Origin: Amycolatopsis sp. FDAARGOS 1241
Lineage (GTDB): Bacteria; Actinomycetota; Actinomycetes; Mycobacteriales; Pseudonocardiaceae
Assembly: GCF_016889705.1 (NCBI RefSeq)
Contig: NZ_CP069526.1
Location: 1,426,001 to 1,490,000 of the forward strand
Length of the DNA: 64,000 nt
Direction: 5' to 3'
Positions 35,599 to 43,989 of this stretch are shown piece after piece (the first letter of the stretch is position 1; the number at the start of each line of letters is the position of its first letter). A program made the position numbers and the translations under genes. Below the pieces are notes generated by a model that worked only from the letters and a program-made list of their open reading frames with translations, searched no databases and was not told where the DNA came from.

Positions 35599-36030
35599 GT
35601 GTCTGATTCCTGTGGTGTGGTGATCGTCTGGCCCCGTGGCGGGATGAACGAGCTGCGTGAGCGTCTCGCGAGTGTGTCGGATCCGCGGATTCGGCGGCGT
35701 GCGCGGCTCTGGATGGGTCGGTTTTGGCGATCGCCGCGGCAGCGGTGGTGGCGGGAGGGCGGTCGTTCAACGCGTTGCGGGACTGGGCCGTCGATGCTCC
35801 GCAGCGGGGCGTGGCCGTGTTGAGTGCAATTCCGGTCAAGGCCGGTATGTGGCACCGGACGAGGTCACGGAGCGGCGCGTCGCGGGCTGTCTCGATGGTG
35901 ACGCTCGTGACGGTGATCAGCAGCTGGCTGGCCTTAAGCAGCACGTTCGCGCGCACCGGCGCGTCGGAATGCACGTGCTCGCCGCCATCACCGACGAGAG
36001 GCCGCGGTGCTCGGCCAACGCCAGGCCCCT
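35599..36030 (+). mobile_element. ISAs1-family transposase remnant
   Basis: Three frames in succession read MNELRERLASVSDPRIRR, then AIAAAAVVAGGRSFNALRDW, then GRYVAPDEVTERRV and HRRVGMHVLAAITDERPR. These correspond to the N-terminal DDE_Tnp_1-associated region and the start of the catalytic domain of ISAs1/H-repeat transposases (canonical SDPRxRRGVRHPL, LAIAAAAVVAGARSFAAIGEW, and HLLAAMTH). At least two frameshifts, an internal deletion before the HVLAA segment, and loss of the C-terminal half make it inactive. Confidence 0.7.
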
Positions 36031-36066
36031 CGCGAGGGCGGGGCTTGTCTCCGTCCGGGTAGGGAT
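36031..36066 (+). repeat. Direct repeat, right copy
   Basis: Partner of the block at 35481-35516: GAGGGCGGGG, then CTTGTCTCCGTCCGGGT. It marks the right limit of the ISAs1-like remnant. From 36067 to the DeoR stop at 36417 nothing recognisable is seen; the open frames there are antisense or low-complexity. Confidence 0.6.
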
Positions 36067-36416
36067 GGGGCACAAGAAGCCTGGACGTCGGCTCGGTCCG
36101 GGTGCGCGTCGGCTCTGAGGCTCGCGCAATCCACCCGCCACGCAGGCCGTCGTGCTCGCCCGAACGCCGAGGTCACGTTCATTCGGAACGGCTCGCCGGC
36201 ATCGCGAAAGGTTCGGGTGCGGCGGATCGAAAGGGCGGGAACCGGCCGGACTTCGGCTCGGTGCGCGAAGCGGCGCGTGGCAGGTGGTTCACCGGGCGGG
36301 GGTCGTCGTGTCAGGTGGAGCGAGTCGTTGGTCTCGCGGGGGCGCCGGGGCCGGCTTGCGAGCTGGCGAGGCACTCAACCGCGGTCGAGCCGCGCCACCG
36401 AGCCGGCCCCTTGAGC

Positions 36417-37175
36417 TCAAGCGACCCGGACGTCGACCCCGGCCTCGCGGAAGCGGCCCACCACGTCGGGCGGCGCCTCCTCATCGGTCACCAGCACATC
36501 CACGTCCTCGATGGCGCACACGGTCGCCAGCGCGGTGCGGGAGAACTTCACGCTCTCGGCCACCAGCACCGTTCGACGAGACGATCGGCGGGCCGCGCGC
36601 TTCACCGCCGCGTCTTGGAGATCGTGGGCGGTGACGCCGTCGTCGGGGGAGAGGCCGCAGCAGGTGAGGACGAGGGTGTCGAAGCGCAGGGCCGCGAGGG
36701 ACGACTCCGTGATCGGGCCGACCATCGAGCCCTCGCCGAAGCGGGTGGTGCCGCCGGGGAGCAGGAGCGTGATCGAGGGGCTGGCGGACAGAACGGTGGC
36801 GCTCGGCAGCGACAGGGGCATCACCGTGAGCCGGCGCCCGGCGAGGGCGCGGGCGACCGCGAGGCCGCTGGTGCCGCTGTCGACGACCACGGCCTCGCCG
36901 TCGCGGACCAGCGAGGCGACCACTGCCGCGATCCGGTTCTTCGCGGCGGCCGCTTCGACCTCACGCAAGGAAAAGGGCAGCTCCTCGCCCCGCATCAGCA
37001 GGCTCACCGCGCCGCCCCGTACGCGGCGCAGCGTGCCCTGCTCGGCGAGCGCGTCGAGGTCGCGCCGGATCGTCACCTCGGACGTGTCCAGGGCGACGGC
37101 CAGTTCTCCGACGTCGACACGCCCGTCGCGCCGGAGCCGCTCGAGGATGCGTTCATGCCGGGGACTACCTCGCAT
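36417..37175 (-). CDS. DeoR-family transcriptional regulator
   Basis: 252 residues. N-terminal DeoR helix-turn-helix (HERILERLRRDGRVDVGELA, LDTSEVTIRRDLDALAEQG) followed by the DeoRC sugar-phosphate-binding domain with VVDSGTSGLAVARAL, LPGGTTRFGEG and the C-terminal VTDEEAPPDVVGRFREAGV. Regulators of this type repress sugar or nucleoside catabolism and respond to phosphorylated sugars. Its target is not apparent: the divergent neighbour is a broken TetR gene. Intact. Confidence 0.92.
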   Translation of the reverse strand: MRGSPRHERILERLRRDGRVDVGELAVALDTSEVTIRRDLDALAEQGTLRRVRGGAVSLLMRGEELPFSLREVEAAAAKNRIAAVVASLVRDGEAVVVDSGTSGLAVARALAGRRLTVMPLSLPSATVLSASPSITLLLPGGTTRFGEGSMVGPITESSLAALRFDTLVLTCCGLSPDDGVTAHDLQDAAVKRAARRSSRRTVLVAESVKFSRTALATVCAIEDVDVLVTDEEAPPDVVGRFREAGVDVRVA

Positions 37176-37232
37176 GAGGCCGAACCTACCGCGCTTTCCT
37201 TCGAAAGGCAGCGACGTGTGCTGACTCTGGTC

Positions 37233-37906
37233 ATGACCTCACCACGCAGCCGCCGGGAACGTCCCGCCAAGCCGGCCCTGACCCGCGCCGGGATCATCGC
37301 CGCCGCGGTCGCGGTCCTCCGGGCCGAGGGCTTGGCGGAGCTGGCCATGCGCCGGCTCGCGCAGGAGCTCGACACGGGTGCGGCGTCACTGTACGTGTAC
37401 GTGCGCGACCCCGCCGAGCTCCACGCGGCCGTGCTCGACGAGCTGCTCGGCGAGATCGACCTGGACCTGAAGCACACCGGGTGGGCGCAGCGGCTCGAAG
37501 CCGTGCTCACGTCGCACGCCGCCGTGCTTTTCCGCTACCCCGGGCTCGCGCAATCGGCGCTCGTGGCCCGCCCCAGCGGCGAGAACTACCTGCGGCTCCT
37601 CGACACGCTGCTCGGGCTCCCGCCGAGGGCGACGTCCCGCGCGACCAAGCGGCCTGGGGCGTCGACCTGCTCCTGCAGCACGCCACCGCGACCGCCGCCG
37701 AGCACGCCGACGAGCGGCCCGACGAAGAGCGGCAGGCAGTGATCACGGCTGTTCGGGACGCGTCGCCCGACACACACCCGCATGTCGCCGCGGCCAAGGC
37801 CGAGCTCGTGTCCGGCGCTCCCGAAGAGCGCTTGTCCTGGGCGTTTCGCGCGCTCATCGCCGGCATCGTCCACGCCCCGCCACCGTTGAACGGAGAAGAA
37901 CCGTGA
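37233..37906 (+). pseudogene. TetR-family regulator, frameshifted
   Basis: ATG at 37233 (MTSPRSRRERPAKPALTRAG). HTH: AELAMRRLAQELDTGAASLY. The C-terminal domain starts VLTSHAAVLFRYPGLAQSAL and runs to LRLLDTLLGLP, then the frame must change by one base near 37622 to continue AEGDVPRDQAAWGVDLLLQH and end APPPLNGEEP. The ancestral protein of about 225 residues has the TetR_C (tetracycline-type) layout. Its stop overlaps the FAD monooxygenase start (GTGA), so it was the operon regulator of the next gene, as in TetR/TetX-like pairs. Confidence 0.78.
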
Positions 37907-39006
37907 ACATCACCATCGTCGGTGCCGGACTGGGCGGGCTGATGCTCGCTTCGGTCCTGCGCCGCAACGGGCTCCACGCCACCGTGCTCGACCTCGACGC
38001 GTCACCGGCCGCGCGCCCAGGGCGGCACGCTGGACACCACGAAGAATCCGGCCAAGCCGCCCTGCGTGCCGCCGGCCTCTACGACCCGTTCCTCGACCTC
38101 GTGCACCCCGGCGGCGAGGCGCCGCGTGTGCTGGACCGGCACGGCACCGTCCGGCTGTCCGAAGAGGACGACGGCACCGGCTCGCGGCCCGACGTCGAGC
38201 AGGGTGAGCTGCGCGAGCTCTCGCCGTTGCCCGAGGGCACGATCCGCTGGGGCGCGAAGGTCGTGTCCGCGCGGCCACTGGATGGCGGTCGCCACCAGGT
38301 CCAGTTGGCGGACGGCTCGACGCTCGGCACCGACGTCCTCGTCGGCGCGGACGGCGCCTGGTCGCGCGTGCGCCAGCTGCTGTCGCCGGCGGTTCCCACG
38401 TACACGGGGATCTCGTTCGTCGAGCTCGACCTGCGTGCCGCCGACGAGCGGCACCCCGCGTGCGCGGCCCTGGTCGGCGGCGGGATGTTCATGGCGCTGG
38501 GCCCCGAAAAGGGCTTCTTCGCACACCGCGAGCCCGACGGCAGCCTCCACGTCTACGTCGCCCTGACCGTGCCCGAAACGTGGGCCGCCGGTGTCGACTT
38601 CTCGTCCGCCCGCGCCGTCGAGGAGGAGCTACTGGTCCGCTTCGCCGGCTGGGCCCGGAACTGACGGCGCTGGTCACCGAAGCCGACGGTGAGCTGGTGC
38701 CCCGCGCCATCCACGCGCTGTCTCGGCCACTCCTGGGACCGCGTGCCCGGCGTGACAATGGTCGGCGACGCGGCGCACCTCATGTCGCTCTTCGCCGGTG
38801 AGGGCGCCAACCTGGCGATGCGACGGCGCCGACCTCGCGTTCGCCCTGGCCGCCTGCGCCGGTGAGTCGAAAGCGCCCTGAGCAAGTACGAAGCCACGAT
38901 GTTCACCCGCAGCGAGGAAGCCGCCCAGGGCTCCGCGGACAACCTCGCCGCCGCGTTCCGAACCGACGCGCCGGACGGACTGCTGGCGGTATTCCAAGGC
39001 CACTAA
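37903..39006 (+). pseudogene. TetX-like FAD-dependent monooxygenase, heavily frameshifted
   Basis: GTG at 37903 starts MNITIVGAGLGGLMLASVLR (FAD motif). The core TIRWGAKVVSARPLDGG, DVLVGADGAWSRVRQLLSP (DG motif) and CAALVGGGMFMALGPEKGFF are in one frame. Around 37990-38040 a short block RAQGGTLD is out of frame (two compensating indels). From 38655 on, [40 protein letters not shown] (GD motif), [16 protein letters not shown] and YEATMFTRSEEAAQGSADNL each lie in changing frames, ending GLLAVFQGH at 39006. At least five indels, far more than its neighbours. The ancestor was a 370-residue aromatic or antibiotic hydroxylase. Confidence 0.82.
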
Positions 39007-39074
39007 AAGATGTGGACTGGACCACTGCGCCCGGCACTACGCTCGGCGGCTTGTCGTTGCGGGGGAGTGGTCTG

Positions 39075-40281
39075 GTGCGCAGCCGCGGCCCGGTTGTCCT
39101 GCTCAGTGCCCTGGTCGTCGACTCGATGGGCACCGGGATGTTCCAACCCCTGTCGGTCCTGTTCTTCGCGAAGCTCACCATCGTGCCGCTGGCGCTGATC
39201 GGTGTGCTGCTCAGCCTGTCCACTGCCGTCACGCTCCCGGTTCCGCTGCTGGCCGGTCGCCTGGCGGACCGGACGGGGCCGCTGACGCTGGTGGTGGGAG
39301 TGCAATTCGCGCAAGGGGCCGGGTTTCTGCTCTACACCGCGGTGACCGGGCCGGTCGGCATCTTCCTCGCTTCGGCGCTGGTCGCGATCGGGGTGCGGTT
39401 CTTCTGGTCGTGCGTCTTCACCGCCGTGGCCGATTTTGCCGACGGCAGCGATGCACGCCGGGCCAAGGAAGAGTGGTTCGGCTGGGTCGCGACGACCCGC
39501 ACGGCCGGCCTCGGCGTCGGCGGGCTCATCACGGCGGCCGCGGTCGGCATCGACACCCCGGTGGCCTGCCGCACGCTCGCCGTCGGCTCCGCGCTCTGCT
39601 TCCTGTGCGCGGGGGTCGCGATCGCGATCCGGGTGCGGGCGCCGAGGCGCGAAACCGCCGACGACCACGGCGGTTACCGCGGCATGCTCGGCGCGCGGCC
39701 GTTCCTCGCGCTCACCGGGCTGAACACGGTGTTCGCGCTGAGCAGCATGATGCCGGCACTCGGGCTGCCGGTGTTCGTGACGGTGGGGCTCGGCGGCCCG
39801 GCGTAGCCGGCGCCCGTGGTGCTGGTGGGCAACACGGTGTTCATCACGCTGCTGCGGGCGCCGGCGGTGCGGCTGGCGGCGCCGTTCCGGCGGACGCGCG
39901 TGCTGACCGCCGCGGCGGGGATGTGGGCTGGGTGGTGCGTGCTGTTCGCGCTGCTGGTGCCCGGGCAGCCGGGGTGGGTGCTGCCGGTTCTGCTCGTCGC
40001 CACGGTGCTGGTCTCGGCCGCCGAAGCCGTCCACGCACCCGTTTCCACGGCTCTGGCGAAAGAACTGTCGCCGACCGGGGCGCGGGGGCGCTGCCTCGCG
40101 GTGTACCAGTACTCGTTCACCGTGGCGGGGCTGGTGGCGCCGGCGTTCTTCACGTCGTTGTTCGAGGTCCGGTACTGGTTTGCCGTGGCTGGTGCTGGCG
40201 GTGGTGAACGCGCTGGCGGGCCTCGCGGTGCGCCTGCTGGAGCGCGTGGCTCATCCTTCCGCCGCCGCGGCTACCACTTAA
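39075..40281 (+). pseudogene. MFS transporter with premature stop and terminal frameshift
   Basis: Probable start GTG 39075 (GGGGGAG upstream). Twelve-helix MFS: VVLLSALVVDSMGTGMFQPL, PVPLLAGRLADRTGPLTLVV (motif A), FLALTGLNTVFALSSMMPAL. At 39804-39806 an in-frame TAG interrupts the protein (VGLGGPA-stop-PAPVVLVGNTVF); the same frame then continues through VLFALLVPGQPGWVLPVLLV. A second lesion near 40183 shifts the end, whose native form is LVLAVVNALAGLAVRLLERV with stop TAA at 40279-40281. Two independent lesions. May once have exported the product or substrate of the preceding monooxygenase. Confidence 0.8.
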
Positions 40282-40389
40282 GGGGTACGCCGGACGAGCC
40301 GTCGAGCCGATCCCCGCTGTGGCCGGTCCTCCCCATACTGGGCTCATCGCGTCCGAAGTGGACCGAACAGAACCAGGGAGAGAGGACCG

Positions 40390-40650
40390 ATGAACTTCCC
40401 CACCGCGTTGGCCGCCGCCACCCAGCACGCCGCCGACGGGGCCAGTATCGCCGTGACCATCGGGATCGGTGTGGTGATCCTGCTTCCCGCGATCTTCTTC
40501 CTGGCCGCCCTCATCAGCATCCTCGGCAGCCCGCTCACCGGCGGCATGAAATTGGTCTGGGTCGTGTTCGCCTTCTGCGCGCCGTTCCTGGGGCCGCTGC
40601 TGTGGTTCATCGTCGGCCGCCGCAGCGCCGAGGCGGGCGCGTACCGCTAG
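40390..40650 (+). CDS. Small membrane protein, PLDc_N domain
   Basis: 86 residues with two transmembrane helices: SIAVTIGIGVVILLPAIFFL and KLVWVVFAFCAPFLGPLLW, the second being the phospholipase-D N-terminal (PLDc_N) signature that ends in a basic GRR. Alone, this module is a stand-alone membrane anchor of unknown function. AGGGAGAGGACCG precedes the ATG. Confidence 0.75.
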   Translation: MNFPTALAAATQHAADGASIAVTIGIGVVILLPAIFFLAALISILGSPLTGGMKLVWVVFAFCAPFLGPLLWFIVGRRSAEAGAYR

Positions 40651-40667
40651 GTCCACAGTGGAGGGAT

Positions 40668-40698
40668 GCGGCGGACGGGCAGCGCGCCCGTCCGCCGC
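40668..40698. terminator. Bidirectional terminator hairpin
   Basis: Perfect 13-bp stem GCGGCGGACGGGC (40668-40680) / GCCCGTCCGCCGC (40686-40698) with a five-base loop, placed between the convergent PLDc_N gene and the LPMO gene. Confidence 0.85.
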
Positions 40699-40703
40699 CT
40701 GCG

Positions 40704-41222
40704 TCAGCTCACCTGCAGGTCGATGCAGGAGTAGAACGCGTTGGCCGTGTCGGCGATGTTCCAGATGGCCAGCACGGTCTGGTGGCCCGTGCGGTTGCCC
40801 AGGTTCACCTGGTGCGACACGGTAGCCGGCGGCACCTGGTTGTTGCCGCTGAAGCTCGCGATGCGCGTGTTGCCGATGTAGTACTCGTAGGTGCTGGTCT
40901 TGTGCCGCGCGGTGAACGTCCAGTTGAACGTGACGGTGCGGCCCACCGGCGCCGCCCGCCATCCCTTGGTGTTGTCGTTCAGTTCGGCGAAGCGCGCGAC
41001 TCCGCCGTTGCACGTGCGCTGTCCCCTCGGGCCTTCCACGCTCTGCGGTTCCCACTTGATGTCACCGCACGGCACCACGTTCTGCGCGCACTGAGCCTGC
41101 CGGCTCACCGGTGAGTTCACGTAGCCGTGTGCGCTCGCGGTGCCCACGGGACCCACCAGCACGATCACCGGTGCGACGGCGGCGCCGGCCAGAGCGGCCA
41201 CGAGCTTGCGGTTCGTCTTCAT
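40704..41222 (-). CDS. AA10 lytic polysaccharide monooxygenase (chitin/cellulose active)
   Basis: 172 residues. Signal peptide with cleavage after TASA (residue 31), leaving His32 as the mature N-terminus: HGYVNSPVSRQAQC. The second copper ligand is His107 in TFTARHKTSTYEYYI; the C-terminal ANAFYSCIDLQV supplies the axial aromatic residue. Thus the histidine brace is complete. A single-domain copper enzyme secreted to cleave crystalline chitin oxidatively, as in Streptomyces CHB/LPMO10 proteins. The upstream palindrome at 41326-41341 resembles a DasR (GlcNAc) operator, matching a chitinolytic role. Confidence 0.93.
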   Translation of the reverse strand: MKTNRKLVAALAGAAVAPVIVLVGPVGTASAHGYVNSPVSRQAQCAQNVVPCGDIKWEPQSVEGPRGQRTCNGGVARFAELNDNTKGWRAAPVGRTVTFNWTFTARHKTSTYEYYIGNTRIASFSGNNQVPPATVSHQVNLGNRTGHQTVLAIWNIADTANAFYSCIDLQVS

Positions 41223-41325
41223 ACCTGGCTCCTTCGACAGGCGGGCCCGCTCCCACCGGTGGCCACGGGAAACGGGCACGGTCCAACGGCCGCGGTGGGA
41301 GGTGCGCGGGCGGGGAGAGGGTAGA

Positions 41326-41341
41326 TATGGTCTAGACCATA
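41326..41341. promoter_or_regulatory. DasR-like operator (dre)
   Basis: TATGGTCTAGACCATA is a perfect 16-bp palindrome whose centre TGGTCTAGACCA is identical to the core of the dre consensus (A-G/C-TGGTCTAGACCA-G/C-T) bound by the GntR regulator DasR. It lies 104 bases before the LPMO start and 134 before the divergent dehydrogenase start. Predicts derepression by glucosamine-6-phosphate during growth on chitin. Confidence 0.75.
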
Positions 41342-41402
41342 ACGAGATTCGGGCTTTTCGGTCAAGTGGTGGCAAACCATCTGGTGAAACGCGCTGGCTA
41401 GT

Positions 41403-41415
41403 GCATACTGTATGC
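41403..41415. promoter_or_regulatory. Palindrome GCATACTGTATGC upstream of the dehydrogenase
   Basis: GCATAC-T-GTATGC, six-base arms with one centre base, 60 bases before the ATG at 41475 in an AT-rich promoter segment. Its form resembles FadR/FCD GntR half-sites. The cognate regulator is not identified. Confidence 0.5.
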
Positions 41416-41474
41416 AGTTTGTTAGTCTGGGGGCGTCCAGCCGCTTCGCCGACCCACGGAGGGCCAGCGCCGCC

Positions 41475-42836
41475 ATGTACACAGTCACCGACCCGGCCAC
41501 GGGTGAGCTGATCGAGCAGATCGAGAACACCACCGACGACCAGGTGCGCGACGCGATCGCCCGCGTCCACCGCGGGTACCTGTCGTGGCGGGAACGCCCG
41601 GTCGATGAACGGGCCGCGATCGTCGCGCGCGCCGCCGAACTGTTCGCCGAACGCTCCGACGAACTGGCTGCGATCATGACCCTCGAGATGGGCAAACGCG
41701 TCAACGAGGGCCGCGGCGAAGTCGGCATCGTCGTCGACATCTTCACTTACTACGCCGAACACGGCCCGGAGCTCATCGCCGACGAGCCACTGAAGATCCG
41801 CGGTGGTGACGCCGTGATCCGCAAGGAGCCGATCGGCGCGCTGCTCGGCGTGATGCCGTGGAACTTCCCGATGTACCAGGTGGCGCGCTTCGTGGCGCCG
41901 AACCTGGTGCTGGGCAACACGATCCTGCTCAAGCACGCGTCCATTTGCCCCCGCTCGGCCGTCGCCATCGAGGAGGTCCTGCGCGACGCGGGCGTGCCCG
42001 ACGATGCGTACGTCAACGTATTCGCCTCGAGCAAGCAGGTGCCGTGGATCCTCGCGGACGACCGGATCGTCGGCGTATCCCTCACCGGCAGCGAGGCCGC
42101 GGGCGTCTCCGTGGCCGCCGAGGCCGGCCGCAACCTCAAGCGCTGCGTCCTCGAACTCGGCGGCTCCGACCCGTTGATCGTCCTCGACACCGACGACCTC
42201 GACGAAACCGTCACCACCGTCGCGACGGCCCGCATGCGCAACTGCGGCCAGTCCTGCAACGCGCCCAAACGGTTGATCGTGCTGGAGGAGCTCTACGACG
42301 AGTTCGTCGACAAGCTCACCAAGCGCGTAGCGGACTACTACCTCCCAGGTGACCCGGCCGACCCGGCGACGAAACTGCCGCCACTGGCGTCGATCGCCGC
42401 CGCCGACGAGGTCGCGGCCCAGGTGGCCACCGCCGTCCGTCAAGGCGCGACCCTGCGCACCGGCGGCCACCGCATCGAAGGCCCCGGCGCCTACCTCGAG
42501 GCCACGGTGCTGACGGACGTGACGCCGGAGATGGATGCGTATCGCGAGGAGATCTTCGGACCGGTCTTCCTCGTCTTCCCGGCCTCCTCCGACGACGAGG
42601 CCATCTCCATCGCCAACGACTCGCCCTTCGGCCTCGGCGCGAGCGTGTTCGGCACCGACCCCGCGCGCATGCGCCGCGTGGCGAACCGCCTGGAATCGGG
42701 GATGGTGTACTTCAACAAGTCCGGTGGGTCTCAGGCGGATTTGCCGTTCGGCGGGATCAAACGGTCGGGGATGGGCCGGGAGCTGGGACCGCTGGGAATT
42801 GAGGAATTCATGAACAAGAAGTCGATTCGCCTCTGA
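41475..42836 (+). CDS. NAD(P)-dependent aldehyde dehydrogenase (succinate-semialdehyde type)
   Basis: 453 residues, the short form typical of GabD1-like enzymes. General base Glu227 in LELGGSDP and catalytic Cys261 in NCGQSCNA, coenzyme region GVMPWNFPMYQ and TGSEAAG. C-terminal PFGGIKRSGMGRELG is complete. It oxidises a semialdehyde or aldehyde to the acid. No GABA aminotransferase is adjacent, so gabD is not assigned. The ATG at 41475 has a poor ribosome-binding site; the upstream frame to 41412 lies in promoter DNA. A strong hairpin follows the stop. A paralogue with the same length is at 53902. Confidence 0.9.
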   Translation: MYTVTDPATGELIEQIENTTDDQVRDAIARVHRGYLSWRERPVDERAAIVARAAELFAERSDELAAIMTLEMGKRVNEGRGEVGIVVDIFTYYAEHGPELIADEPLKIRGGDAVIRKEPIGALLGVMPWNFPMYQVARFVAPNLVLGNTILLKHASICPRSAVAIEEVLRDAGVPDDAYVNVFASSKQVPWILADDRIVGVSLTGSEAAGVSVAAEAGRNLKRCVLELGGSDPLIVLDTDDLDETVTTVATARMRNCGQSCNAPKRLIVLEELYDEFVDKLTKRVADYYLPGDPADPATKLPPLASIAAADEVAAQVATAVRQGATLRTGGHRIEGPGAYLEATVLTDVTPEMDAYREEIFGPVFLVFPASSDDEAISIANDSPFGLGASVFGTDPARMRRVANRLESGMVYFNKSGGSQADLPFGGIKRSGMGRELGPLGIEEFMNKKSIRL

Positions 42837-42858
42837 CGTCGGCGAGTGGTCAGTGCTG

Positions 42859-42900
42859 GCGCTGTCGGGCTGTCTTGGGCGTCGGACAGCCCGACAGCGC
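42859..42900 (+). terminator. Intrinsic terminator after the aldehyde dehydrogenase
   Basis: Stem of 16 bp: GCGCTGTCGGGCTGTC (42859-42874) pairs exactly with GACAGCCCGACAGCGC (42885-42900) around a 10-base loop, 23 bases past the stop codon. One of the longest perfect stems in the window. Confidence 0.9.
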
Positions 42901-43390
42901 TCGCGTTCTCGGCGAGCGCTGCGGGTGCGGTTGAGTTTCAGGGCCGTTCACGCGGGGTTGGAGTTGCGGTCGGCGGCGTCTTGACCACCCGTTCGATTTG
43001 ACCGCTGCTGCTGGCAGGACCGTTGACCGCAGCTTCTGGCAGTATCGCTCATTGGGCCGCTGTTCCCGGTCTTGAGCCTTGAGGTGAAACGGCCGATCTC
43101 GTCTGCCTCGACGGCACCGCCGGGAAGATTTCGGAGCCCCGCGCTTCCGACAGCTGGCGATTCGGCTTCGAGCCCTGGTTTTCACGCGAATTGGGCTGCC
43201 GACGACCGATCGCGCCGCCTGCGTTCGTTGTGGCCCGTGGGTCGGGCGTGGTGCTTCGCGGCGGACGTGGATCCGCACTGGGCCGGGGTGGGGGCCAAGA
43301 GCGAGGCCGTGCAGCGCTCACAAATGACCCAGACCTCGGCGCAGTCGAAGCGAACCCCGTGCAAACCCAGCCGCAGTACGGGTGACGGGG
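42901..43390. repeat. Intergenic region with a 20-base direct repeat
   Basis: 490 bases without a supported gene. TTGACCGCTGCTGCTGGCAG at 42998-43017 recurs at 43023-43042 as TTGACCGCAGCTTCTGGCAG (17 of 20 identical, start-to-start spacing 25), possibly a regulatory repeat. A minus-strand frame from about 43370 contains VWVICERC, a possible half zinc ribbon, but has no good start and is not called. Confidence 0.45.
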
Positions 43391-43984
43391 TCAGTTCTTG
43401 CGCAGCAGCCCGCCCAGCCAGCCGGCCAGCACCGTCTGCGTCTCCGCGCGCACCGCGGTCGGGTCGTCGGCCGCGGCGATCATGCGGGCCGCCTCCATCA
43501 CGGCGCTCAGGATGAGCTGGGCCAGGGTCCGGATGGGCGCGTCGACGATCAGGCCCTCCGCGTGGGCCCGCGACAGGGAAGTCACCAGCAGGCCCAAGCC
43601 GTGTTCGCCCTCGATTTCGCGCCAGACGTCCCAGCCGAGGACGGCGGGGGCGTCCGTGAGGGAGATGCGCTGCACCTCTTCGCGCAGGCACGCGTCCAGG
43701 AACACGCCGAGGGCCGTGGTCATGCCGGTCAGGGGATCGGTGCCCGAGGTCATCACCGCGGCGACCTCGGCGGTGAGTTCGATCTCGACCTCCTCCACGA
43801 CCGCGCGGAACAGGCCCTGCTTGTCGCCGAAGTGGTGGTACAGGGCGCCACGGGTGACGCCGGCGGTGCGGGTGATCTCTTCGGCGGGCACGTCGTGGTA
43901 GCCGCGCGTCGCGAAGAGCACGCGGGCGGCGCTGACGAGAGCCGCGCGCGTGCTGTCGGAGCGTTCCTGCTGGGTGCGTCTCAC
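43391..43984 (-). CDS. TetR-family transcriptional regulator
   Basis: 197 residues from a GTG at 43982-43984, 5 bases after the hydrolase stop. HTH: GYHDVPAEEITRTAGVTRGA followed by LYHHFGDKQGLFRAVVEEVE. C-terminal domain of the AcrR/TetR_C group. Transcribed after the alpha/beta hydrolase from the same promoter, whose palindrome at 44863-44881 is a good operator for this protein. Intact. Confidence 0.92.
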   Translation of the reverse strand: MRRTQQERSDSTRAALVSAARVLFATRGYHDVPAEEITRTAGVTRGALYHHFGDKQGLFRAVVEEVEIELTAEVAAVMTSGTDPLTGMTTALGVFLDACLREEVQRISLTDAPAVLGWDVWREIEGEHGLGLLVTSLSRAHAEGLIVDAPIRTLAQLILSAVMEAARMIAAADDPTAVRAETQTVLAGWLGGLLRKN

Positions 43985-43989
43985 CCGGC

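Noticed and set aside
43182..43380. Minus-strand peptide with VWVICERC as a small zinc-ribbon protein
   Set aside because: Only one CxxC-like pair, no convincing start, and the tail becomes Arg-rich.
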